DNA of 5,182 nt from Candidatus Methanolliviera sp. GoM_oil (GTDB lineage Archaea > Halobacteriota > Methanoliparia > Methanoliparales > Methanoliparaceae), in NCBI GenBank assembly GCA_902158735.1, contig CABGHG010000128.1, positions 1-5,182 on the forward strand, read 5' to 3'. Positions within the stretch are counted from its first letter, which is position 1; the number at the start of each line of letters is the position of its first letter. Position numbers and translations under genes: made by a program. The notes beneath the pieces are model-generated. The model made no database searches, had not been told where the DNA came from, and was given only the letters and a program-made list of their open reading frames with translations. This document shows, piece after piece, positions 1-5,182 of this stretch.

Positions 1-234
1 CAAACCGCACCACGAGGCACCTATCGCATTTTCGAGTGCCACCTTCTCATTCACAGACCACTCCACGTAAAAATTCCTATCATGGTATGTGCTCAACGTA
101 TCGATGACCTCTGACGAGGGCGTGCCAGGATAACCGGTGGCAAAATCTAGACCCGCCTCAAGAGATCCTCTCGCAATCGCCTCATTACAAAGCATAAACC
201 TTTTAATTTTAATCTCCCTCCAAAGAGGATTCAA
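1..234 (-). CDS. iorA: Indolepyruvate:ferredoxin oxidoreductase alpha subunit, N-terminal fragment
   Basis: IorA is the large, thiamine-diphosphate-binding subunit of the cytoplasmic IorAB enzyme, which oxidatively decarboxylates aryl-pyruvates such as indolepyruvate to aryl-acetyl-CoA and reduces ferredoxin. Archaea use it in aromatic amino-acid breakdown or, in reverse, synthesis. Only the N-terminus lies here; the gene runs off the left edge. Visible motifs are NEAIARGSLEAG, the signature GYPGTPSSEVIDTL and VEWSVNEKVALENAIGAS, whose glutamate belongs to the TPP site. Most relatives have GNEAIARG; here the glycine is cysteine (CNEAIARG). The start is uncertain. The first in-frame ATG (195-193) would cut off the strand KRFML that precedes NEAIARG in the family. 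A TTG at 234-232 gives a family-like N-terminus and is used here, but a GGAGGG Shine-Dalgarno lies downstream of it. The frame is intact to the edge. It follows tiaS on the same strand by about 40 bp. Product identity is confident; the start is not. Confidence 0.9.
   Translation of the reverse strand, partial: MNPLWREIKIKRFMLCNEAIARGSLEAGLDFATGYPGTPSSEVIDTLSTYHDRNFYVEWSVNEKVALENAIGASWCGL
216..221 (-). promoter_or_regulatory. Strong Shine-Dalgarno inside the iorA leader or N-terminus
   Basis: On the minus strand this reads GGAGGG, a near-perfect match to the archaeal 16S 3' end. It sits 8 nt before an in-frame ATT (207-205) and 20 nt before the first in-frame ATG (195-193); the candidate TTG start (234) lies upstream of it. 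If used, the site argues for an unusual ATT start, which would give a protein beginning (M)KRFML and align well with the family. It may also be chance within coding sequence. Confidence 0.4.
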
Positions 235-247
235 ATGCCTAATGAAG

Positions 248-271
248 GTATAAAAAGAGGCAGTATAAAAC
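248..271 (-). promoter_or_regulatory. Candidate iorA promoter (two TATA-like boxes)
   Basis: Two minus-strand TATA-like elements lie just after the tiaS stop: GTTTTATACTG (271-261) and CTTTTTATACC (258-248). With the usual archaeal spacing of about 25 nt, the first would start RNA near 240 and the second near 227. Those positions suit a TTG start at 234 or a start further downstream, respectively. iorA may therefore be transcribed independently of tiaS. This is position and consensus only; no BRE is convincing. Confidence 0.4.
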
Positions 272-274
272 TTT

Positions 275-1558
275 TCACCTGCTCGGATGTCTTTTCTCCT
301 CATTCATCCGTATGAGTGGTTTTGAGATATGTCTTCTTGCAGATGGAGGAACTTCATACAACCCTTCTTTTAGTCCTCTATCAACTTTATCTATCTCTCT
401 CTCTTTAATCTCTGTTTTACACCTTTTACATCTGAATCCCTGATCTCTTCCGGCTGACTTCATCCTTTTACCACATATTGGGCATATAGGATTTCTACTT
501 ACCAGATCATTCAATTTTTTTATATTTATCTTCTCTAAATTCATCGTATCTTTCTTAAATCCTCCATAGACATCTACTTCGTCTCCGATCTTTAATTTTC
601 TTATGATATTCCTGAACTGCTTCGTCGGTTCAAATGCGGAACATCTTACGCTCTTGGAATCATCTGAAATTTCGAAGAAGAGATGGCCACCCTCCATAGC
701 CACAGGAACTTTTGAGACGGTTCCTTTCACGATATAAGAACCGTACTCCTCCATCTCTTTGATAGATACCCTCGTTAGATGTCCATCTGTTCCCTGATTC
801 GTCATAAAAAGGGTTTTTCCCCAAATTGGCTCGCTCTCTATAAGATTTGACGCCTTAAAGATCTCATCTATATCATCTCCTCTTATCCCATAGAGAACAG
901 GATCCTTTCCAGAGGGAGCTAAAACGATCCTTCCGTTTGTTAGATCTACCGTATCCCACGTCTTTGGATATGTGATCCTATCGGCATAAAAGACGGATCC
1001 TTCATCGATGCGTCGCTTCTTTCCAATGTTTTCTCTCCTTCTATACGCTATGAGCTCGTAGGTATGATCTTTTTCTTTCAGATCCAAAGCTATTCCAATG
1101 GCAGATAACGCACCGATTATTCCCCTGCCATTCTTGTACTCGCGAGCATCGAAGTTATGTTCTTTTATCAGGTTCCTCGCTTCATCGATCTCCACTATCC
1201 TATGTAACGCGGCTTTGGAGAAATTCTTCAAATCTTCAACCGCATCCTCGTCAGGTTCATCCACAAAAACGATTCCTGGATTTGTTCTCGGGTCAGAGAA
1301 AACTGCCAAACTTTCGACACATCTCATAACCCTCTCTTCAACTCTTTCCTTTCCACCGTTCTCCGGAGACAGAGATACTTTTAGGCATATAGCAGCGTTC
1401 CCTCTCGTCTTATATGGGATGTTAGGATTTAATCTAACTAAATAGGGGAGTTCTACCAGAATTCCCCCACATTCTCTCAGCTCTTCATATAAGATTGGTG
1501 CCAAATAGGTGGTACACATACCTTCTGTCGAATCTGTATCGTCGATCCCTATAAACAT
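275..1558 (-). CDS. tiaS: tRNA(Ile2) 2-agmatinylcytidine synthetase TiaS
   Basis: TiaS attaches agmatine to cytidine 34 of tRNA-Ile(CAU), using ATP, to make agmatidine, so that the tRNA reads AUA instead of AUG. It is essential for archaeal decoding and acts in the cytoplasm. The 427-residue length fits the family. Residues 1-19 (MFIGIDDTDSTEGMCTTYL) are the diagnostic start of the kinase-like domain that phosphorylates C34. A ferredoxin-like segment with KNGRGIIGALSAIG (142-155) follows, then WDTVDLTNGRIVLAPSGKDPVLYGIRGDD, an OB-fold-like segment from about 275 to 348 (starting near YIVKGTVSKVPV), and a C-terminal zinc ribbon with C359, C362, C377 and C380. All four cysteines are present. 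The ATG is fixed because IGIDDTDS is normally within a few residues of the start. The gene is divergent from the HTH regulator and upstream of iorA on the same strand. AUA codons are abundant in the genes of this window, consistent with an active enzyme. Nothing is truncated. Confidence 0.97.
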   Translation of the reverse strand: MFIGIDDTDSTEGMCTTYLAPILYEELRECGGILVELPYLVRLNPNIPYKTRGNAAICLKVSLSPENGGKERVEERVMRCVESLAVFSDPRTNPGIVFVDEPDEDAVEDLKNFSKAALHRIVEIDEARNLIKEHNFDAREYKNGRGIIGALSAIGIALDLKEKDHTYELIAYRRRENIGKKRRIDEGSVFYADRITYPKTWDTVDLTNGRIVLAPSGKDPVLYGIRGDDIDEIFKASNLIESEPIWGKTLFMTNQGTDGHLTRVSIKEMEEYGSYIVKGTVSKVPVAMEGGHLFFEISDDSKSVRCSAFEPTKQFRNIIRKLKIGDEVDVYGGFKKDTMNLEKINIKKLNDLVSRNPICPICGKRMKSAGRDQGFRCKRCKTEIKEREIDKVDRGLKEGLYEVPPSARRHISKPLIRMNEEKRHPSR

Positions 1559-1580
1559 CTCATACCCAAAAACCTAACGC

Positions 1581-1590
1581 TTATATATTA
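1581..1590 (-). promoter_or_regulatory. Candidate tiaS TATA box
   Basis: The minus strand reads TAATATATAA here, about 25 nt upstream of the tiaS ATG (1558), so transcription from this box would be nearly leaderless. A second choice is the palindrome TTATATAA at 1602-1595, which would leave a leader of about 15 nt containing only a weak purine stretch before the ATG. Either box is plausible; TATA boxes in AT-rich DNA are easy to find by chance. Confidence 0.45.
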
Positions 1591-1593
1591 TCC

Positions 1594-1601
1594 TTTATAT
1601 A
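1594..1601 (+). promoter_or_regulatory. TATA box of the HTH regulator gene
   Basis: TTTATATA is an exact archaeal TATA consensus, centred about 36 nt before the ATG at 1634. The expected start of RNA is therefore near 1623, giving a leader of about 10 nt with no clear Shine-Dalgarno. It is part of a compact AT-rich divergent promoter. The inverted repeat ATTAT (1587-1591) / ATAAT (1599-1603) overlaps this box and abuts the tiaS box; it could be an operator but may be only the TATA symmetry. Confidence 0.55.
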
Positions 1602-1633
1602 ATGCTTTTGTCAAAAAAAGTGGAAGTCTAAAG

Positions 1634-2596
1634 ATGGCGTCTGGTGAAAGGGAAGGAGTGATAAGGGACGTAATAGATATCTTGATGGATGCCGGTTTTT
1701 TTGTCTCGGAGAGATGTACCATCAGGCCAGGCTGTTTCGATCTTGCCGCCAGAAGGGATGAGCGGCTGCTACTCTTAAAGATCCTGATAAACCTGGATGG
1801 TATAAGGAGAGATAGTACCATCGAGATGATAAGGCTTAGTCACTATCTCTCCGCCTCTCCCCTGATGATCGGAAAAAAAAGTGGTAGTAAATCCCTTAAA
1901 AGGGGTGTGGTCTATTTTAGGTGTGGTATCCCCTCCATAAATGTGGATACGCTCTACGATTGCTTTATAGAAAACGTCCCTCCACTTGCTTATGCAGAAG
2001 CAGGCGGGCTTTATGTAAAGATAGATGAGGATAGACTGAGAGCTGCCAGAAAGAATTTAAATTTAAGTATTGGAGATTTAGCGTCTGAGTTGAGCGTTTC
2101 GAGGAGAACGATCAGCAAATACGAGGACGGGATGAACGCCACGCTCAATCTAGCGGTGAAGATGGAGAATATTTTAAGTATTCCACTTGCATTGGGCATA
2201 GATATATTCTCGTTGAAGGAGAAGGGGGCAGATGCCGAAGATACGAAAGAGAGAGGCGAAAAATTGTCTTTGTTAGAGCAGGCGGTCATAGATCTGTTAA
2301 AAAATGTTGGGATCGACGTATTTCCGATAAATTATGCCCCGTTCAATGCCCTCTCCAAAATTAAAGATGAATTAATTTTGACCGGTATATGCCATTTGAA
2401 CAAGACGGCGTTGAGACGGGCAAAGTTGACAGGCAGCATCTCCTCTGTAACGGAGACCCAGTCGGTCTTCATCTTAGATGAAAAACCATCCACAAAGAAG
2501 ATAGAAAATACGGTACTTGTTGATAAAGAGGAGGTGGTGGGTGTAAAGGAGACATCGGAGTTTATGGAACTGATTTTGGATAAAAAAGAGTCATGA
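1634..2596 (+). CDS. Archaeal HTH-type transcriptional regulator, MJ0164-like family
   Basis: A 320-residue member of the archaeal family annotated as putative HTH-type transcriptional regulatory protein; its targets are not established as far as I know. The N-terminal part (about 1-120) has the family pattern ILMDAGFFVSERC-IRPGCFDLAARRDERLLLLKIL, then LSHYLSASPLMIG and GVVYFRCGIPSIN. D36 and K49 in this stretch resemble a degenerate PD-(D/E)XK nuclease-like fold, which is my inference. A Cro/CI-type HTH spans about 133-186, with SVSRRTISKYEDG (154-166) as turn and recognition helix. A poorly conserved linker (about 193-210) leads to a C-terminal domain with LLEQAVIDLLKNVGIDVFPINYAPFNAL, probably for sensing or dimerisation. 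The start is the first ATG after a consensus TATA box and matches the family N-terminus. It lies between divergent tiaS and the thermosome gene, which has its own promoter 36 bp downstream. Control of either neighbour is possible but not shown. Confidence 0.92.
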   Translation: MASGEREGVIRDVIDILMDAGFFVSERCTIRPGCFDLAARRDERLLLLKILINLDGIRRDSTIEMIRLSHYLSASPLMIGKKSGSKSLKRGVVYFRCGIPSINVDTLYDCFIENVPPLAYAEAGGLYVKIDEDRLRAARKNLNLSIGDLASELSVSRRTISKYEDGMNATLNLAVKMENILSIPLALGIDIFSLKEKGADAEDTKERGEKLSLLEQAVIDLLKNVGIDVFPINYAPFNALSKIKDELILTGICHLNKTALRRAKLTGSISSVTETQSVFILDEKPSTKKIENTVLVDKEEVVGVKETSEFMELILDKKES

Positions 2597-2631
2597 TACG
2601 GGCATTCAAATAATGAAGATCCCTAAATAAA

Positions 2632-2646
2632 CGAAACTTTTATATA
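2632..2646 (+). promoter_or_regulatory. Strong BRE + TATA promoter of the thermosome gene
   Basis: CGAAAC (2632-2637) followed directly by TTTTATATA (2638-2646) is a near-ideal archaeal BRE and TATA box, the best promoter in the window. RNA should start near 2668, leaving a leader of roughly 22 nt that carries the Shine-Dalgarno GGAGG (2676-2680), spaced 9 nt from the ATG at 2690. Such strength suits an abundant chaperonin. I see no clear Phr-type heat-shock palindrome around it. Confidence 0.8.
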
Positions 2647-2689
2647 GAACCACTAACCTACTTTTAGCCAAAATTGGAGGAATGATAAG

Positions 2690-4336
2690 ATGGCTCAATT
2701 AGGTGGAACACCAATTTTAATTCTGAAAGAGGGAACCGAGAGGAGAAAGGGAAGAGAAGCGCAGTCCGGAAATATAGCTGCCGCCAAGGCCGTTGCAGAA
2801 TCTGTCAGGACGACCCTTGGTCCAAAAGGAATGGATAAGATGATCGTCGATTCTATGGGAGACGTGACGATAACGAACGACGGCGTGACGATATTGAAGG
2901 AGATGGATATAGAGCATCCCGCGGCGAAGATGATGGTCGAGGTCGCGAAGACTCAGGATGACGAGGTTGGAGACGGCACGACGACTGCCGTTGTCTTTGC
3001 AGGAGAGATTCTGAAAGGTGCTGAAGACCTTATAGAGCAGAATATACATCCGACCGTCATCGCAAAAGGTTACAAGATGGCGGCGGAGAAGGGTAGGGAA
3101 CTTTTAAAAGATTTGGCTAAAGACATCTCCGTGGATGACAGAGACTTGCTGAAGAAGATAGCGATAACCGCAATGGCGGGAAGGGGCGAAGAGGATAAAG
3201 AAAAGATGGCAGGATTATGTGTCGATGCAACCATATCAGTAGCGGAGGAATCAGACGGCAAATTACGTTGCGATACAGATAAGATAAGTGTGATCAAAAA
3301 GGTCGGCGGTAAGGTGGACGATTCAGAACTTATAGGAGGGGTGATTATAGATAAAGAGAGAGTTCATTCCAGGATGCCAAAGAAGATAGAGAACGCAAAG
3401 ATAGCCCTTTTAAATGATGCAATGGAGGTTGAAAAGACCGAACTTAGTGCAGAAATACAGATAAAATCTCCAGAACAGATGCAGGCATTCCTAAACGAAG
3501 AAGATAAGATGCTTAAGGATATGGTGAATAAGATAACCTCAGCAGGGGTCAATGTCCTCTTCTGCCAGAAGGGTATTGATGATCTTGCCCAGCACTATCT
3601 GGCGAAGGAAGGAGTCTTTGCTGTAAGAAGGGTGAAGAAGAGCGATATGGAGAAGCTCTCAAAAGCCACCGGCGCCAAAACGGTCACAAAGATAAAAGAC
3701 CTGAGTGAGAAGGATCTCGGAGATGCAGGATTGGTCGAGGAGAGAAAAGTTTCTGGGAGCGATCTCATATTTGTCGAGAAATGTAAGAACCCAAAGTCTG
3801 TCTCGATTCTTTTGAGGGGCGGAACTGATCACGTGGTAGATGAGCTCGAGAGGGGAGTACATGATAGTTTGAGGGTCGTCGGTACTGTACTAGAGGACGG
3901 AAAATTCTTGCCCGGAGGGGGTGCACCGGAGACGGAACTCTCGTTGAGATTGAGGGAATACGCTTCAACCGTTGGAGGAAGAGAACAGTTGGCGATAGAA
4001 TCGTTTGCAAAGGCACTTGAGGTAACACCGAGAACGTTGGCGGAAAATGCCGGCATAGATCCAATTGACGCACTCGTGGAGATGAGATCAGCACATGAAA
4101 AAGGGAACAAGAGCTACGGACTCGATATCTATACCGGAAAGGCGAAAGATATGCTCGAAGAAGGTGTCATAGAGCCGATGAGGGTTAAAACTCAGGCGAT
4201 AAGCGCCGCTTCCGAGGTCGCCAATATGATATTAAGGATAGATGACATTATAGCGTCAAAGGGAGGAGGAGAAGGCGGAATGCCTCCAGGCGGAATGGGA
4301 GGAATGCCTCCAGGCGGAATGGGAGGAATGTATTAA
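2690..4336 (+). CDS. thsA: Thermosome subunit (archaeal group II chaperonin, HSP60 family)
   Basis: Subunit of the double-ring cytoplasmic chaperonin that folds proteins in an ATP-driven cavity closed by its own built-in lid. At 548 residues it is full length. Equatorial ATP-site motifs are LGPKGMDKM (43-51), ITNDGVTILKEM (61-72) and GDGTTT (94-99, with catalytic D95). The intermediate domain has AITAMAGRG and, on the return, GVHDSL with the second ATP-hydrolysis aspartate D392. The apical domain has the helical-protrusion (lid) region around KSPEQMQAFLNEEDKMLKDM (259-278). GGGAPETELSLRLREYA (409-425) and the late ALVEMRSAH complete the equatorial domain. The C-terminus is a GGM-rich tail ending MGGMY, typical of archaeal thermosomes and expected to point into the cavity. 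The start follows GGAGG at 9 nt, and MAQLGGTPILILKEG matches the family. It is transcribed alone from a strong promoter and ends in a T-rich terminator. The alpha/beta paralogue assignment is a guess. No key residue is missing. Confidence 0.98.
   Translation: MAQLGGTPILILKEGTERRKGREAQSGNIAAAKAVAESVRTTLGPKGMDKMIVDSMGDVTITNDGVTILKEMDIEHPAAKMMVEVAKTQDDEVGDGTTTAVVFAGEILKGAEDLIEQNIHPTVIAKGYKMAAEKGRELLKDLAKDISVDDRDLLKKIAITAMAGRGEEDKEKMAGLCVDATISVAEESDGKLRCDTDKISVIKKVGGKVDDSELIGGVIIDKERVHSRMPKKIENAKIALLNDAMEVEKTELSAEIQIKSPEQMQAFLNEEDKMLKDMVNKITSAGVNVLFCQKGIDDLAQHYLAKEGVFAVRRVKKSDMEKLSKATGAKTVTKIKDLSEKDLGDAGLVEERKVSGSDLIFVEKCKNPKSVSILLRGGTDHVVDELERGVHDSLRVVGTVLEDGKFLPGGGAPETELSLRLREYASTVGGREQLAIESFAKALEVTPRTLAENAGIDPIDALVEMRSAHEKGNKSYGLDIYTGKAKDMLEEGVIEPMRVKTQAISAASEVANMILRIDDIIASKGGGEGGMPPGGMGGMPPGGMGGMY
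4277..4330 (+). repeat. Perfect 24-bp tandem duplication encoding the GGM tail
   Basis: Two identical 24-bp units (4277-4300 and 4301-4324) each encode GMPPGGMG, followed by a 6-bp partial third copy (ggaatg) before TAT TAA. Nucleotide identity, not just protein identity, points to a recent slippage duplication in the chaperonin tail, whose length is known to vary between thermosomes. It is in frame and leaves the gene intact. Confidence 0.95.
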
Positions 4337-4397
4337 GCTTTATTGGGCTTGAAATAATCCTTTTTAGTTTTTAAATTTTTTATTTTTTATTTTTTAT
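4333..4397 (+). terminator. T-rich terminator of the thermosome gene
   Basis: Starting at the stop codon there is a weak inverted repeat, TTAAGC (4333-4338) / GCTTGA (4347-4352, one G-T pair), then T runs: TTTTT at 4361-4365, another at 4368-4372, and three exact copies of ATTTTTT at 4375-4395. Archaeal transcription ends at U-rich tracts in the coding strand, so this multi-T series is a strong terminator. Whether the weak stem matters is unknown. Confidence 0.8.
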
Positions 4398-4424
4398 AAA
4401 CAATGGGAACCCCATGTAGTTGTA

Positions 4425-4773
4425 AATCTTCGATTTTCACATGCCTCGTGGTCACAATTAACAAATTTCGTATTTTACAAAGCGGAAGAATATAGCAGAA
4501 GAGTTGAATTTGTTAATCCAAAGAATACAAGTCAGGAATGTTCAAATTGTGGCAGGATCGCAAAGATTTCTTTAAGCCAAAGAGTTCATAGATGTCCATT
4601 TTATGGGTTAGTGATGGATAGAGACAAAAACGCTTGCGATTAACATTCTAAATGAGGGGTTAAAAAATTTAAATGTAGGACAGCGTCCGAATTTAAGCCT
4701 GAAGACTTCTCAAATCAAAGATTTGCGTATTCCAAAAATCCAAAGGATTTTTGAGGACTTTATCTTGGGGTAG
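4425..4773 (+). pseudogene. tnpB: C-terminal relic of an IS200/IS605-family TnpB (RNA-guided nuclease)
   Basis: Only the last quarter of a TnpB survives. In frame from about 4425 it reads like HASWSQLTNFVFYKAEEYSR, then VEFVNPKNTSQECSNCG and VHRCPFYGLVMDRDKNA, which is the classic TnpB zinc finger followed by the RuvC-III aspartate region. Two lesions are visible. The fourth zinc cysteine is tyrosine (TAT at 4602-4604 instead of a cysteine codon, giving CPFYG for CPxCG). One extra T at 4634/4635 shifts the frame, so the original frame stops at 4641 while the sequence continues one base on as AINILNEGLKNLNVGQRPN and ends at TAG 4771. No in-frame ATG precedes the match, no RuvC-I or RuvC-II part is present, and there is no tnpA. 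The frame is open upstream only through T-rich DNA to 4368. In the family, TnpB is an RNA-guided DNA nuclease that helps the element persist; this copy cannot work. Confidence 0.9.
4711..4753 (+). repeat. Two tandem hairpins with AAA loops at the tnpB 3' end
   Basis: CAAATC-AAA-GATTTG (4711-4725) is a perfect 6-bp stem. Seven bases on, CAAAAATCC-AAA-GGATTTTTG (4733-4753) is a perfect 9-bp stem with the same loop. They lie inside the last codons of the tnpB relic. In IS200/IS605 elements the right end carries hairpins recognised by TnpA, and the guide (omega) RNA comes from the tnpB 3' end through the right end. These may be the remains of that structure. The alternative is a transcription-termination or chance palindrome in AT-rich DNA. 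Confidence 0.6.
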
Positions 4774-5130
4774 TTCATAGAACCCATTACTGTAGTTGGT
4801 AGTTTTAGAGCAGAGAAGATGGATGGAAAATTCGGACGTAAAAAAGAGCAGTGGGAGAAGATGAATGATCTTAGAAGGCTTGGAGATATCACCGGAATAC
4901 CAAATGATAATGACTTAAGCGAGGTTAGGAATAAAACGATAGGTATTACTAATACAATAAAGGCACATTATTAATGTAGCTAAAAGTTGAGAAATAAGAC
5001 AGATGGCAATGTGTGGGAAAGTGAGAATTGAAAAAGAAAGGATGTTGGTATTCCAAATCCCATTGAGACAGATGATTTGGAGATGTTGGCAAGAGAATTT
5101 TTGAGGAATGATCTAAATGAAGACCGTTGA
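4774..5130 (+). pseudogene. Unidentified degraded coding frame upstream of yjbQ
   Basis: I do not recognise this gene. One frame reads 66 codons from 4774 (VVGSFRAEKMDGKFGRKKEQ..., then RRLGDITGIPNDNDL and KTIGITNTIKAHY), then TAA (4972), two codons, TAA (4981), 15 codons with KTDGNVWESEN, TGA (5029), then 32 codons including DVGIPNPIETDDLEMLAREF and ending at TGA 5128-5130. The segments keep the same frame, are charged and helix-friendly, and the last overlaps the yjbQ start by 14 bp, as co-translated genes often do. The simplest reading is a gene killed by point mutations without indels. GIPN followed by an acidic xxDL occurs twice, so the protein may have had a repeated unit. The longest ATG-started piece is 51 codons (4819-4974), and an intact small protein there is an alternative. 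The upstream end is unclear because it merges with the tnpB relic, which lies in the same frame. Confidence 0.5.
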
Positions 5131-5182
5131 GATAAAAACAGATCATAAGATGGAATTTGTTGATATAACGGAAGATGTGAAG
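5117..5182 (+). CDS. yjbQ: YjbQ/UPF0047-family protein, N-terminal fragment
   Basis: Twenty-two codons to the right edge read MKTVEIKTDHKMEFVDITED, then VK, which matches the start of the YjbQ family: a beta strand with a conserved threonine, then the (V/I)DIT-E-V signature. YjbQ proteins are small (about 130-140 residue) trimeric, metal-site-containing enzymes annotated as secondary thiamine-phosphate synthase because some members show weak thiamine-phosphate synthase activity; the true cellular role is unsettled. The ATG is supported by the Shine-Dalgarno GAGG at 5103-5106, spaced 10 nt. It overlaps by 14 bp the end of the degraded frame upstream, suggesting it was once the second gene of an operon. 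Since only the N-terminus is visible, the family call rests on a short motif. Confidence 0.7.
   Translation, partial: MKTVEIKTDHKMEFVDITEDVK

Noticed and set aside
1098..1445. Plus-strand 115-codon open frame inside tiaS
   Set aside because: It is antisense to conserved TiaS motifs, serine/leucine-rich as expected of a shadow frame, and has no promoter.
3829..4110. Long minus-strand open frames inside the thermosome gene
   Set aside because: They are antisense shadows of a clearly conserved chaperonin; several overlap each other and none has initiation signals.
4403..4415. ATGGG-AAC-CCCAT hairpin as a left end of the IS element
   Set aside because: A 5-bp stem is weak, and since the N-terminal three quarters of tnpB is missing, the true left end cannot be here; it could only be a deletion junction.
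4771..4773. TAG read as pyrrolysine joining the tnpB tail to the following frame
   Set aside because: Both parts share a frame, but the upstream part is already a frameshifted relic and the downstream part has TAA and TGA stops. Readthrough is not needed to explain it.
4710..4892. Minus-strand 60-codon open frame
   Set aside because: It runs antisense to the tnpB tail and hairpins, has no recognisable motif, Shine-Dalgarno or promoter, and looks like a chance frame in AT-rich DNA.
5002..5106. Small plus-strand frame starting MAMCGKVRIEKERM
   Set aside because: It lies out of frame with the better protein-like frame, has a W/R/Q-rich end typical of shadows, and has no Shine-Dalgarno.
4949..5146. 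Minus-strand 65-codon open frame
   Set aside because: It is antisense to the degraded frame and the yjbQ start; its composition (many H, S, F, Y, L) is that of a shadow frame, with no start signals.
1..5182. CRISPR array, tRNA or rRNA gene
   Set aside because: Reading both strands I saw no regularly spaced direct repeats and no cloverleaf or rRNA-like conserved blocks.

Overview
The window comes from an archaeon, most likely a euryarchaeon of the methanogen or anaerobic alkane/methane-oxidiser kind. It encodes TiaS, which is found only in archaea, a group II chaperonin (thermosome), an archaeal-type HTH regulator family and an indolepyruvate:ferredoxin oxidoreductase. Its genes are preceded by TTTATATA-like TATA boxes, one with a good BRE. 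AUA codons are common in all the genes, which fits the presence of TiaS, the enzyme that lets archaea read AUA. The genus cannot be fixed from the sequence alone.

Left part (1-1558), minus strand: tiaS (275-1558) is followed on the same strand by the N-terminal part of iorA, which runs off the left edge. The short gap between them holds TATA-like boxes and a GGAGGG Shine-Dalgarno, so iorA may have its own promoter. Its start codon is not obvious.

Middle (1559-4336): an AT-rich 75-bp divergent promoter region separates tiaS from a plus-strand HTH regulator of the MJ0164-like family (1634-2596). Next, behind a textbook BRE/TATA and Shine-Dalgarno, is a complete 548-residue thermosome subunit (2690-4336) with a GGM-rich tail encoded by a perfect 24-bp tandem duplication. 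Its 3' end runs into a strongly T-rich terminator containing three ATTTTTT heptamers.

Right part (4337-5182) is decayed, AT-rich DNA between two normal genes. It holds (i) a C-terminal relic of an IS200/IS605-type TnpB with a one-base insertion and a lost zinc-finger cysteine, ending in two hairpins with identical AAA loops; (ii) an unidentified coding-like frame broken by three in-frame stops whose last codons overlap the next gene by 14 bp, the pattern of a dead operon partner; and (iii) the first 22 codons of a YjbQ/UPF0047-family gene running off the right edge.

The window is mostly housekeeping (translation fidelity, protein folding, amino-acid fermentation or 2-oxoacid metabolism) plus one scar of mobile-element activity. 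I did not find a complete novel system. The most interesting items are the two degraded frames and hairpins at 4425-5130 and the odd iorA start.
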